Shown here piece after piece: positions 55,788 to 64,000 of a stretch of 64,000 nucleotides of DNA. Positions within the stretch are counted from its first letter, which is position 1. Every line of letters starts with the position of its first letter. The position numbers were made by a program, and so were the translations under genes. Below the pieces are notes generated by a model. It was not told the DNA's origin, ran no database searches, and saw only the letters and a program-made list of their open reading frames with translations. The DNA is from Sphingorhabdus sp. GTDB taxonomy: Bacteria; Pseudomonadota; Alphaproteobacteria; Sphingomonadales; Sphingomonadaceae. The stretch lies in assembly GCF_023910635.1 (NCBI RefSeq), contig NZ_JAAVVZ010000005.1:124001-188000 (forward strand), read 5' to 3'.

Positions 55788-58340
55788 ATGCAATTAGTTA
55801 TCGTAGAATCACCTGCAAAAGCCAAGACAATCGAGAAATATCTGGGCCCCGGATTCAAGGTGCTGGCCTCTTATGGCCATATCCGCGATCTACCGCCCAA
55901 AGACGGTTCGGTTGACCCCGATAATGGCTTTGAAATGCTGTGGGACAATTATGCCGATAAGGCAAAACAGCTTAAGGCGATTACCGACGAGGCGAAAAAG
56001 GCGGATGGCCTTATCCTGGCGACCGACCCTGATCGCGAAGGCGAAGCGATTAGCTGGCATGTGCAAGAAGTGCTCGCGAAGAAAAAGGCGTTGCCGGCCA
56101 AGGTTGGTCGGGTGACGTTCAACGCCATAACAAAGCAGGCTGTAACCGACGCGATGAAACAACCGCGCGCGTTGGATTTAGACCTGATTGACGCCTACCG
56201 CGCCCGCCGTGCGCTGGATTATCTGGTAGGATTTACCCTATCGCCGGTCTTGTGGCGCAAGCTACCTGGCGCAAAGTCCGCTGGCCGTGTGCAGTCGGTT
56301 GCGCTGCGCCTCATTGTGGAACGCGAACGTGAGATCGAAGCGTTCCGCGCGCAGGAATATTGGTCTGTGAAGGCTGGAATGGAACATAAGGGCCAAAAAT
56401 TTGATGCCCGCTTGATCCAATATCTGGGCAAGAAGCTAGACAAGATGGATCTCAAGACCGAAGCGGACGCGGAACAAGCGCGCCTTGCCGTCGAGTCAGG
56501 CAAATTCACGGTCGAGACCGTTGAAACAAAGCCTGTAACCCGCAATCCGCAACCTCCGTTTACAACCTCGACATTGCAGCAGGAAGCGGCACGTAAACTC
56601 GGCTTTTCCGCCAGCCATACAATGCGCATTGCGCAGGGTCTGTATGAGGATGGCGCGATAACCTATATGCGAACCGATGGCGTTCAAATGGACCACAGCG
56701 CCATTTCCGCCGCGCGCAAATCCATCTCAGATCGGTTTGACAGCGGCTATTTGCCGGAGAAACCGCGCGTTTATCAGAGCAAAGCGAAGAACGCGCAGGA
56801 AGCGCATGAGGCGATACGTCCAACCGATTTTGGCAAGGACAGGGCAGGTTCAGGCGACCATGGCCGCCTCTATGACCTGATCTTCAAACGCGCGATGGCC
56901 AGCCAGATGGCATCTGCCCGCATGGAACGTACAACTGTCGATCTACTCGACGGTACCGGTCAGACTGGCTTACGCGCTACCGGGCAAGTTATGAAGTTTC
57001 CGGGATTTCTTGCCGTATATGAAGAAGGCTTGGATGATAGCGACGGCGAAGATGGCGCGATCTTGCCAGCCATGACAGTTGGCGACGCGCCAGCCAAGCA
57101 CGCTGCGGAAAAAACGCAGCACTTCACGCAACCACCACCGCGTTTTTCGGAAGCGACTTTGGTCAAGCGTCTCGAAGAACTGGGTATTGGCCGTCCATCG
57201 ACCTATGCATCGACCATTCAGGTGCTGAAAGATCGCGCTTATGTCCGCGTTGAGAAAAATCGTTTCTTTGCAGAAGAATCCGGGCGACTTCTCACAGCAT
57301 TTCTCGAACGGTTTTTCGAACGTTATGTCGCTTATGACTATACCGCTGGCCTTGAAGACCAGTTAGATGAAATCAGCGGCGGCCGTGCCGATTGGCAATC
57401 CTTTCTGGAGGCGTTTTGGCGTGATTTCAAACCGAAAACGGTTGAGGTCATGGAGCAGAAGCCGTCGGAAGTGACCGCGGAGCTTGATATCTTTCTGTCG
57501 CCCTATCTCTTTCCAGAGCGCGAAGACGGGACCGATCCGCGTTTATGCCCGAAATGCGGTGAGGGCAGGCTGGCCCTGCGCGGCGGAAAGTTCGGCGCTT
57601 TTGTTGCCTGCTCCAATTATCCGGACTGTAAATATACCAGAAAATTTGCGCAACCCGGCGGCGAGAGTGGGGAGGACACCGGTCCAGAAGTGCTTGGCCA
57701 GCATCCCGAAACACAATTAGAAGTCAGCAAAAAGTCAGGCCGTTTTGGCCCTTATTTCGAAATGGGCGAGGGCGCTGACGTCAAACGCGCCTCTATCCCC
57801 AAGGATATTCCGGCCGAGGACATCGGACTAGAATGGGCGGTGAAGCTGCTATCGCTGCCACGCACCATCGGGATACATCCCGAGAGCGGCGAGCCAGTCA
57901 CGGCAAGCATCGGTCGTTATGGACCCTATCTGGCGCATAATGGGAAATATGCCCGTCTGCAGTCGACGACTGAAGTGTTTGAAACTGGCATGAATAGCGC
58001 GGTTGTGAAGCTGGCAGAAGCTTTGGCCAACCCGGGCCGTGGCCGGGGTGCCGCACGTGCACCGTTGAAGGAGTTCGGTAAGCATCCACGCACCGATGCG
58101 GAGATTAAACTGATGGAGGGGCGCTTTGGTCCTTATGTGACCGACGGGACCACTAACGCGACAGTGCCCAAGTCCATCTCGCCTAACGAGCTGACGCTTG
58201 AGGAAGCTGCACAGTTGATTGACGCCCGCGCCGCGATGCCACCCAAGGGCAAGGTCAAGAAAAAGGCCGCGCCAAAGAAGAAAGCTGCGCCGAAGAAGGC
58301 ACCGGCAAAGGCCAAGCCAGCGGCAAAAGCAAAGACGTAA
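55788..58340 (+). CDS. topA: DNA topoisomerase I
   Basis: TopA relaxes negative supercoils. The 850-residue enzyme has the TOPRIM domain (LVIVESPAKAKTIEKYLGPG; ATDPDREGEAISWH), the active-site tyrosine Y293 in AITYMRTDGV, a zinc-finger repeat (LCPKCGEGRLALRGGKFG; ACSNYPDC) and further topo-C repeats (KKSGRFGPYFEMG; SIGRYGPYLAHNG; MEGRFGPYVTDG). It ends in a lysine/alanine/proline-rich tail typical of alphaproteobacteria, with no zinc there. The 91-base gap in front has no clear promoter I can name. Confidence 0.98.
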   Translation: MQLVIVESPAKAKTIEKYLGPGFKVLASYGHIRDLPPKDGSVDPDNGFEMLWDNYADKAKQLKAITDEAKKADGLILATDPDREGEAISWHVQEVLAKKKALPAKVGRVTFNAITKQAVTDAMKQPRALDLDLIDAYRARRALDYLVGFTLSPVLWRKLPGAKSAGRVQSVALRLIVEREREIEAFRAQEYWSVKAGMEHKGQKFDARLIQYLGKKLDKMDLKTEADAEQARLAVESGKFTVETVETKPVTRNPQPPFTTSTLQQEAARKLGFSASHTMRIAQGLYEDGAITYMRTDGVQMDHSAISAARKSISDRFDSGYLPEKPRVYQSKAKNAQEAHEAIRPTDFGKDRAGSGDHGRLYDLIFKRAMASQMASARMERTTVDLLDGTGQTGLRATGQVMKFPGFLAVYEEGLDDSDGEDGAILPAMTVGDAPAKHAAEKTQHFTQPPPRFSEATLVKRLEELGIGRPSTYASTIQVLKDRAYVRVEKNRFFAEESGRLLTAFLERFFERYVAYDYTAGLEDQLDEISGGRADWQSFLEAFWRDFKPKTVEVMEQKPSEVTAELDIFLSPYLFPEREDGTDPRLCPKCGEGRLALRGGKFGAFVACSNYPDCKYTRKFAQPGGESGEDTGPEVLGQHPETQLEVSKKSGRFGPYFEMGEGADVKRASIPKDIPAEDIGLEWAVKLLSLPRTIGIHPESGEPVTASIGRYGPYLAHNGKYARLQSTTEVFETGMNSAVVKLAEALANPGRGRGAARAPLKEFGKHPRTDAEIKLMEGRFGPYVTDGTTNATVPKSISPNELTLEEAAQLIDARAAMPPKGKVKKKAAPKKKAAPKKAPAKAKPAAKAKT

Positions 58341-58360
58341 GCAACGAAATACATCCACCC

Positions 58361-58386
58361 GTCGCCCCAGCCTGCGCTGGGGCGAC
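58361..58386. terminator. Perfect 11-bp palindrome between convergent topA and era
   Basis: GTCGCCCCAGC (58361-58371), a CTGC loop and GCTGGGGCGAC (58376-58386) form a perfect stem in the 72-base gap between two convergent genes. It may be a bidirectional terminator or a REP-type unit; no long T-run follows. Confidence 0.7.
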
Positions 58387-58412
58387 GTGGTTCGGGTATA
58401 AACCGCGCCGCG

Positions 58413-59306
58413 TCACTCCACCCATTCAAGCCCAATATCGCGATACAGGCTGCGGTCCTCGTCCCATTTGGCATACACTTTCACATGCAAATAAAGATGG
58501 ACCTTCACGCCCATGAGCTTGGCCAGTTCAAGACGTGCCGCCTCTCCAATGGCCTTAATCCGCGTGCCGCCTTTGCCTAGAACGATGGCGCGCTGGGTAG
58601 GGCGTGCTACTAAAATCTGCTGATGGATTTCTAGCGATCCATCTTCGCGTTCGCTATATTTTTCAGTCTCGACGGCGCTGGCATAGGGAAGCTCCTCGTG
58701 CAGTTGCAGATAGAGTTGTTCGCGCGTGATTTCTGACGCAATCAGACGGTCGGTTGCATCTGACACCTGATCCTCTGGGAAATGCCATTCGCCCTCCGGC
58801 ATATTGTCGGCAAGCGCAGTTTTGAATTCTTCAAGCCCGTCGCCGGTGGCGGCACTGATATAATAAATCTGCTCAAATGCGCATTTGTCAGTCAGTTTCG
58901 TGGTGAGGGCGAGCAATTTGTCCTTGGCCGCAATATCAACCTTGTTGAGCACAAGCCATTTGCGTTCAGGGCGATCTTTTAATCCGTCGAGGATTTTTTC
59001 GACCTTTGGTCCTGCGCCTGCACGGCCATCGACGATCAATGCGATCATGTCGGCATCACCCGCACCGTCCCAAGCCGCAGCCACCATCGCGCGGTCAAAC
59101 CTGCGTTGCGCCGCGAAAATGCCCGGTGTGTCGACCAAGATGATCTGCGTTTCGCCGGCCAAGGCGACGCCTAACATGCGCGTCCGTGTGGTCTGCGCCT
59201 TTGGGCTAACGATCGCGACCTTCTGCCCGACCAGAGCATTGACCAAGGTTGACTTACCCGCATTTGGCGCACCGATAATGGCGACATGTCCGCATCTTTT
59301 GGTCAT
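58413..59306 (-). CDS. era: GTPase Era
   Basis: Era is an essential GTPase that assists 16S rRNA and 30S maturation. The 297-residue protein has G1 GAPNAGKST (12-20), the switch region AQTTRTRM, G3 DTPGIF, G4 NKVD and a C-terminal KH domain containing IVLGKGGTRIKAIGEAARL. Its ATG overlaps the rnc stop by four bases, the conserved lepB-rnc-era arrangement. Confidence 0.98.
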   Translation of the reverse strand: MTKRCGHVAIIGAPNAGKSTLVNALVGQKVAIVSPKAQTTRTRMLGVALAGETQIILVDTPGIFAAQRRFDRAMVAAAWDGAGDADMIALIVDGRAGAGPKVEKILDGLKDRPERKWLVLNKVDIAAKDKLLALTTKLTDKCAFEQIYYISAATGDGLEEFKTALADNMPEGEWHFPEDQVSDATDRLIASEITREQLYLQLHEELPYASAVETEKYSEREDGSLEIHQQILVARPTQRAIVLGKGGTRIKAIGEAARLELAKLMGVKVHLYLHVKVYAKWDEDRSLYRDIGLEWVE

Positions 59307-59971
59307 GCGTGGGCTTCCAAAAATGCCTGTGCCGCGCCGGTTTCGGCGGCCTGTTTGCTATTGGCGGTGGCCGTGACGGGCGGAAAGCCTTTCACGGTGA
59401 CGGTGATTTCAAATCTCATGGCGTGGGGAGGGCCTTCTTTTTTGGTGATGACATATTCAGGAACCTTGCGCCCATGGGTGGCGCACCATTCTTGGAGTTC
59501 GGATTTGGGGTGTTTTGGGGCGCCGTTTGCGGATTCGAGAAGTGGCCTCCAGAGCCGTTCTACAAGATCGCGGGTGACGAGTAGACCATGGTCGAGATAC
59601 ACCGCGCCAATGATGGCTTCCATGACGTCACCCAACACATTATCGCTTTGTTGCGCTCCATCATCACGGGCTTGCTTGCCAAGCCTGATATACAGCGGAA
59701 GACCAATTTGCCGGGCAATGTCGGCGCAGGTCACGCCCGACACAAAAGCATTTAACCGGTGCGACAGGCGACCCTCGGCTTCATCCTTATATCGGTGATA
59801 GAGCATATCAGCGATGATGAGCCCCAAGATGCGATCGCCGAGAAATTCAAGCCGTTGATAGTCCGGTTGTCCCGTACTGCCATGCGTCAGTGCGCGTTGG
59901 TAAAGTGCCAAATCCTTTGGCTTCTTCGGAAGTAATTCCGCCAGCCAAGCCGCTTGTTCGTCGCTGGTCAA
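59303..59971 (-). CDS. rnc: Ribonuclease III
   Basis: RNase III cleaves double-stranded RNA in rRNA processing and mRNA decay. The 222-residue protein has ALTHGSTGQPDYQRLEFLGD (signature with catalytic acidic residues), NVLGDVMEAIIGAVYLDHG and a C-terminal double-stranded-RNA-binding domain (PKSELQEWCATHG ... NSKQAAETGAAQAFLE). The start chosen is TTG 59971, which overlaps the lepB stop as TTGA and gives MTSDEQAAWLAELLPKKPKD; the frame runs 16 codons further into lepB but without family support. Confidence 0.95.
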   Translation of the reverse strand: MTSDEQAAWLAELLPKKPKDLALYQRALTHGSTGQPDYQRLEFLGDRILGLIIADMLYHRYKDEAEGRLSHRLNAFVSGVTCADIARQIGLPLYIRLGKQARDDGAQQSDNVLGDVMEAIIGAVYLDHGLLVTRDLVERLWRPLLESANGAPKHPKSELQEWCATHGRKVPEYVITKKEGPPHAMRFEITVTVKGFPPVTATANSKQAAETGAAQAFLEAHA

Positions 59972-60837
59972 AATCCTTGTCCAATGCGTTCCGCGCGCGT
60001 TGCCGTAAACCAAGTCCATGGCAGCACCCAGTGCGACGATCCATCCGTGGAAAACACAGACACCAAAGCACGACCCACAAGATTCTCTTGCGGCACAATG
60101 CCAATCGCACCGGGCTTATCAATGGGCGACCATCTGCTATCCGCGCTTCGGTCGCGATTGTCGCCCATCAGGAAAAGGTCGCCTTGACCAACAACGAATG
60201 CTTCGGTGTTGTCGCCTTCTAGGCCATTTTGCAGGTCCAGAATTTCGTAGCTTTTGCCTTCGGGCAATGTCTCGCGAAAACGGGGGTAGCGGCATTGCGT
60301 GCCGCCCTTAGCCGCCGGTTCCTCCATATCAGGACGCCAGCATGGAAAGGGATTGCGCTCAAGCTCTGCCGCATCGCGCATATTTTGCGTGACCGGGATA
60401 ACAAGGTCGGCAATCCGCTCCTTCTTAACCGCAACGCCGTTGATTTCGAGGATGCCATTGCGCATTTGGACGACGTCACCGGGCAGGCCAATGACGCGCT
60501 TGATATAATCTGTACCGTTTGACATTGGGGCCTTGAACACCACGACATCGCCGCGTTCTGGCTGGCTCGCGAAAATCCGTCCGGGGATAATCGGTAATGC
60601 AAAAGGAAGGCTGTTTTTGGAATAGCCATATGGCCATTTCGCCACCAGCAGATAGTCGCCGATGAGCAAGCGTGGCTGCATCGATTCCGACGGAATGTTA
60701 AAGGGCGACACGATGAAACTGCGCAAGATGAAAACGAACAATACAAGCTTCAGCAAAAAGCTGCCATATTCGCGCCATTCTGACGGAGCAGGCGCATTTA
60801 CAGGTAAATCGCCCAGCTTTTCGGTATTTGAAGTCAC
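59968..60837 (-). CDS. lepB: Signal peptidase I
   Basis: LepB removes signal peptides from secreted proteins. The 289-residue protein has an N-terminal membrane helix (FLLKLVLFVFILRSFIVSPF), the catalytic serine in NIPSESMQPRLLIGDYLLV, the catalytic lysine in GTDYIKRVIGLPGD and box E LFLMGDNRDRSADSRW. The start is uncertain; GTG 60837 (MTSNTEKLGDLPVNAP) is preferred, with GAG seven bases upstream, over a frame reaching 60942. It is the first gene of lepB-rnc-era. Confidence 0.93.
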   Translation of the reverse strand: MTSNTEKLGDLPVNAPAPSEWREYGSFLLKLVLFVFILRSFIVSPFNIPSESMQPRLLIGDYLLVAKWPYGYSKNSLPFALPIIPGRIFASQPERGDVVVFKAPMSNGTDYIKRVIGLPGDVVQMRNGILEINGVAVKKERIADLVIPVTQNMRDAAELERNPFPCWRPDMEEPAAKGGTQCRYPRFRETLPEGKSYEILDLQNGLEGDNTEAFVVGQGDLFLMGDNRDRSADSRWSPIDKPGAIGIVPQENLVGRALVSVFSTDGSSHWVLPWTWFTATRAERIGQGF

Positions 60838-60958
60838 AGAATCTCGCAAAATATTGTCGTCGAATGACGGATAGGCTGGCCTTTTACCGTGAAGGCGCGT
60901 TATTTGCCAGCGCCGAGATTCACGCTGCGTTGCGACGCCCATAAAGAAGAGATAGAAA

Positions 60959-62461
60959 ATGACCGATAATCTATGGACTGCGCTCGAACAGCATCAACCG
61001 CAATCGCTGGTTAACCTGTTCGCATCGGACGCAAATCGCGTGCGCAAGATGACCATCGAGCAAATGGGGTTGCGCTTCGACCTGTCAAAAACACATCTTG
61101 ATGATGCAGCCTTAGGCCATTTCGCCAAGCTTGCGGAAGACATGCAGCTTCATGCCGCCAAAACGGCTTTGTTTTCGGGGGCCGCAATCAATGTGACGGA
61201 AGGGCGCGCGGCAGAGCACGCCGCCGAACGGGGCACTGGCGATGCCGATTCTGTCGCTTATGCCCGCGCGCTTCAGCAACGCATGCGCGGATTGGTTGAG
61301 GCTATTGACGCCGGCCTGATGGGCGATATCCGCCATATATTGCATATCGGCATTGGTGGATCGGCGCTTGGCCCCAAATTGCTCATCGATGCACTTGGCC
61401 GCGACGGCGCGCGTTATGACGTCAAAGTCGTATCCAATATTGACGGTGCGGCGCTGACCGAGGCGGTGAAGGATATGGACCCGCACAAGACGATTGTCGC
61501 GGTCGCTTCCAAAACCTTTACCACCACCGAAACATTGCTCAACGCCACCAGCGCAATGGAATGGATGCGCGACGGCGGCGTGGCCGACCCATATGCGCAG
61601 TTTGTGGCGCTGACGGCTTATCCCGACAAAGCCATCGAATGGGGCATCGATGAAAGCCGCGTATTGCCGTTTAACGAGACCGTGGGTGGACGCTATTCCT
61701 TGTGGTGCTCAATCGGGTTTCCCGTCGCGCTTGGCCTTGGTTGGGCGGTGTATCAGGAACTGCTGGATGGTGCAGCCGCTATGGACGCGCATTTCCGCAA
61801 TGCCCAAATTATGGAGAACGCCCCGACAATGGCGGCATTTGCGGATCTGTATTACGCCCAGACGAAGGCGTGTCAGACACGGGCGGTATTTGCCTATGAT
61901 GAACGTCTGCGCCTGTTACCCGATTATCTTCAGCAGTTGGAGATGGAATCAAACGGCAAGTCGGTGACCGCCCAGGGCGCGCCGCTTGGACGCCACAGCG
62001 CCCCTGTGACATGGGGCGGGGTGGGCACCGATGCCCAGCATGCGGTGTTCCAATTGCTGCACCAGGGCACGCATCTGATCCCTGTTGAATTCATCGCCAG
62101 CAAGACGCCGGGGCATGATTTCGATACCGCGCATCATGAAACCTTGTTGGTCAATTGCTTTGCCCAAGGCGCGGCATTGATGGCGGGGCAAAAATCCGAT
62201 GATCTGGCGCGCAATTATGTCGGCAACCGGCCATCGACGACGATATTGCTGGATGACGTCACACCGTCAACGCTCGGCGCGTTGATTGCCTTTTACGAAC
62301 ACCGGACGTTCGTAAATGCTGTTTTACTGGGAATTAACCCATTTGACCAATTTGGCGTTGAACTGGGCAAGCACATTGCCAAAAGGATAAGCGACAATGG
62401 CCCAAGCGGTTTTGACCCGTCTACTTCGGCGCTGATCGCGGCGGCGCTTGGTGATATCTAA
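60959..62461 (+). CDS. pgi: Glucose-6-phosphate isomerase
   Basis: Pgi interconverts glucose 6-phosphate and fructose 6-phosphate. The 500-residue protein carries the SIS-domain motifs HIGIGGSALGPKLLIDALG, VASKTFTTTETLLN, GGRYSLWCSIGFPVALGLG and the C-terminal NPFDQFGVELGKHIAKRI. It is slightly shorter than the enterobacterial enzyme, as usual in alphaproteobacteria. It is divergent from lepB with 121 bases between them. Confidence 0.97.
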   Translation: MTDNLWTALEQHQPQSLVNLFASDANRVRKMTIEQMGLRFDLSKTHLDDAALGHFAKLAEDMQLHAAKTALFSGAAINVTEGRAAEHAAERGTGDADSVAYARALQQRMRGLVEAIDAGLMGDIRHILHIGIGGSALGPKLLIDALGRDGARYDVKVVSNIDGAALTEAVKDMDPHKTIVAVASKTFTTTETLLNATSAMEWMRDGGVADPYAQFVALTAYPDKAIEWGIDESRVLPFNETVGGRYSLWCSIGFPVALGLGWAVYQELLDGAAAMDAHFRNAQIMENAPTMAAFADLYYAQTKACQTRAVFAYDERLRLLPDYLQQLEMESNGKSVTAQGAPLGRHSAPVTWGGVGTDAQHAVFQLLHQGTHLIPVEFIASKTPGHDFDTAHHETLLVNCFAQGAALMAGQKSDDLARNYVGNRPSTTILLDDVTPSTLGALIAFYEHRTFVNAVLLGINPFDQFGVELGKHIAKRISDNGPSGFDPSTSALIAAALGDI

Positions 62462-62557
62462 GCTATGGGTATGTGTTCGATAACACTGCGCGAGAATTAC
62501 CGTTGGTAAACATATGAACCTGCCCCCATATCGCGGGAACACAGGAAAGAATAATAT

Positions 62558-63904
62558 ATGGCTGATTTTGACTATGACCTCTTCGTCATTGGCGCAGGCT
62601 CCGGCGGCGTTCGTGCCGCACGCATCGCGGCATCGCATGGTGCCCGCGTTGCTGTGGCAGAGGAGCATCGCGTTGGCGGCACCTGTGTCATCCGCGGCTG
62701 TGTGCCCAAGAAGCTGCTGGTCTATGGCGCGCATTTTGCCGAAGATTTGCACGACGCAAAACGTTTTGGCTGGAACACCCAAGGTGCGACATTCGACTGG
62801 AACGTTCTGCGCGACAATGTTGCTGCGGAGGTCAACCGTTTGGAAGGCCTATATGGCCAGACGCTCGGCAACAACAAGGTCGAGGTTTTTCACGAACGCG
62901 CAGGCGTGACTGGGCCAAACAGCGTTCAACTTTCCAGCGGGCGAGATGTCACGGCGGCAAATATCCTGATTGCAACGGGTGCCTGGCCTTCGGTCCCCGT
63001 TGTTCCGGGGGCTGGCCATGGGATCACGTCAAACGAGATTTTCAGCTTGCCCGAACTGCCCAAGCGCGCCGTGATTGCGGGTGGTGGTTATATCGCAAAT
63101 GAGTTTGCATGTATTTTCAATGAATTGGGCGTCGAAGTTAAGCTTGTGACACATGGCGACCGTGTGCTGCGCAGCTATGATCACGAAATTGTCGACAGGC
63201 TAGTCGACCTAAGCCGCCAAAAAGGCATCGATATCCGTTTCCATTTCGGCATCAAATCGGTGACCAAGCAAGACAATGGCACGCTTTTGATCGAAGGCGA
63301 CAATGGAGAGGTGATCGAGACCGATTTGCTGTTGTGGGCCATCGGACGCACGCCGCACACAATAGGGCTTGGCCTGGAGGATATCGGCGTTGAGCTGGGT
63401 AAAGACGGAACGGTGAAGGTTAGCGATGACAGCCGCACCAATATCCCCAGCATTTATGCCGTTGGCGACGTCACCAACCGCGTGCAACTGACCCCGATTG
63501 CCATTCGTGAGGGGCATGCCTTTGCCGACAGCGTTTTCGGCAATAACCCGCGCACGGTGAATTATGATTGTATTCCAACCGCGGTGTTCAGCAACCCGCC
63601 CATCGCCAGCGTCGGCGTGACGGAGGCCGAAGCACGGGCGCAGTTTGACGACGTCAAGGTGTACAAAAGCGATTTTCGCGCGATGAAAAACGTGTTGGCC
63701 GACCGCAATGAGCGGGCCTTGTACAAAATGATTGTGGCCGGTCCCACAGAGCGGGTCGTGGGCCTGCACCTGATCGGTCCCGATAGCGGCGAAATACTTC
63801 AGGCGGCGGCGATTGCGGTGAAGGCAGGGCTAACCAAGCAAGATTTTGACGATACCGTCGCCTTGCACCCAAGCATGTCCGAAGAATTGGTTTTGATGAA
63901 ATAG
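62558..63904 (+). CDS. gor: Glutathione-disulfide reductase
   Basis: Gor keeps glutathione reduced using NADPH. The 448-residue flavoprotein has the FAD motif LFVIGAGSGGVRAARIA, the redox disulphide Cys43-Cys48 in GGTCVIRGCVPKKLL, the NADPH motif AGGGYIANEFACIFNELG, the FAD-binding IYAVGDVTNRVQLTPIA and the catalytic histidine H437 in ALHPSMSEE. The residues after the GGGY motif differ from those of E. coli, so cofactor preference is assumed from the family. The frame is complete and the ATG has a purine-rich upstream region (AGGAAAGAA). Confidence 0.96.
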   Translation: MADFDYDLFVIGAGSGGVRAARIAASHGARVAVAEEHRVGGTCVIRGCVPKKLLVYGAHFAEDLHDAKRFGWNTQGATFDWNVLRDNVAAEVNRLEGLYGQTLGNNKVEVFHERAGVTGPNSVQLSSGRDVTAANILIATGAWPSVPVVPGAGHGITSNEIFSLPELPKRAVIAGGGYIANEFACIFNELGVEVKLVTHGDRVLRSYDHEIVDRLVDLSRQKGIDIRFHFGIKSVTKQDNGTLLIEGDNGEVIETDLLLWAIGRTPHTIGLGLEDIGVELGKDGTVKVSDDSRTNIPSIYAVGDVTNRVQLTPIAIREGHAFADSVFGNNPRTVNYDCIPTAVFSNPPIASVGVTEAEARAQFDDVKVYKSDFRAMKNVLADRNERALYKMIVAGPTERVVGLHLIGPDSGEILQAAAIAVKAGLTKQDFDDTVALHPSMSEELVLMK

Positions 63905-63906
63905 GG

Positions 63907-64000
63907 TCAGGGAAAGTGAACGGGCGCGTCGCCTGCTTTCCATTGCTTATAGCGAGCCATGATACTTGCAAACAGATCGCTGCCCACCAGCCCGGAAAGC
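63907..64000 (-). CDS. 3' end of an unidentified gene, cut by the window edge
   Basis: On the minus strand a frame open from the window edge ends at TGA 63907-63909. The visible 30 residues read LSGLVGSDLFASIMARYKQW followed by KAGDAPVHFP, a plausible amphipathic C-terminus. It lies two bases past the convergent gor stop, which fits a real gene in this tightly packed region. Too little is present to name it. Confidence 0.5.
   Translation of the reverse strand, partial: LSGLVGSDLFASIMARYKQWKAGDAPVHFP

Noticed and set aside
1-64000. CRISPR array, prophage, transposase, tRNA or rRNA genes
   Set aside because: No regularly spaced repeats, phage or transposase frames, or cloverleaf-like sequences were noticed in the gaps; nearly all DNA is covered by housekeeping genes.

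Overview
The window is about 64 kb of dense bacterial chromosome, and gene content and gene order point to an alphaproteobacterium of the order Sphingomonadales (Sphingorhabdus or Sphingopyxis type). That placement is an inference from several things: the order nuoM-nuoN-birA-coaX-RNase J-DUF1467; a PpiD/SurA-type foldase followed by trpE, trpG, trpD, trpC, moaC, moeA and lexA; a C4-pathway 5-aminolevulinate synthase; the carboxyspermidine route to spermidine; a GTTC-N7-GTTC LexA box; and a perfect TTAA-N7-TTAAC CtrA motif. I saw no prophage, transposase, CRISPR array, tRNA or rRNA. Most of the window is core metabolism and housekeeping.

Layout: 1-5180 (+) holds the end of the complex I operon, biotin ligase, pantothenate kinase, RNase J and a small membrane protein, mostly joined by 4-base start/stop overlaps. 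5184-11249 is the least ordinary part. A two-TM, long coiled-coil protein (-) faces away from three + strand genes: a membrane protein with a decayed nucleotidyltransferase-like head, an all-helical DUF2336-like protein, and a DivL-type sensor kinase whose phospho-accepting histidine position is proline. The last two genes lie just behind a perfect CtrA box. 11251-12537 is citrate synthase, then comEC (+). 14933-24248 (-) is the tryptophan, molybdopterin and lexA block headed by a periplasmic foldase, with a secreted MetX-like hydrolase inserted between trpE and trpG. 24402-27327 (+) carries tpiA, secG and pyrG.

27386-28074 (-) is a small heat-shock protein gene with an RpoH-like promoter and a three-hairpin leader that looks like a ROSE RNA thermometer. 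Just upstream, a strong intrinsic terminator with no gene in front of it suggests a small structured RNA. 28340-35964 (+) holds lolC/E, lolD, glutathione peroxidase, dnaE and an acyl-CoA ligase. 36016-39033 (-) holds moaB, a soluble lytic transglycosylase and a degenerate uracil-DNA glycosylase relative. 39148-45793 (+) holds ETF-ubiquinone oxidoreductase, ispE, an N-formylglutamate amidohydrolase, ilvD, a small lipoprotein and an RNA m5U methyltransferase.

45790-50630 (-) is a polyamine cluster (carboxy(nor)spermidine synthase, carboxy(nor)spermidine decarboxylase, ornithine decarboxylase) followed by two tandem MAPEG proteins. Together the three enzymes would make putrescine and convert it to spermidine without S-adenosylmethionine decarboxylase. 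The remainder holds a threonine/serine dehydratase, hemA, murI, plsY, dprA, topA, the lepB-rnc-era operon (-), pgi and glutathione reductase, and ends with the 3' tip of a minus-strand gene cut by the window edge.

Several genes here seem to start on TTG, GTG or even CTG codons overlapping the previous stop codon, so simple start prediction is unreliable in this genome. Where I moved a start, the reason is in the entry.
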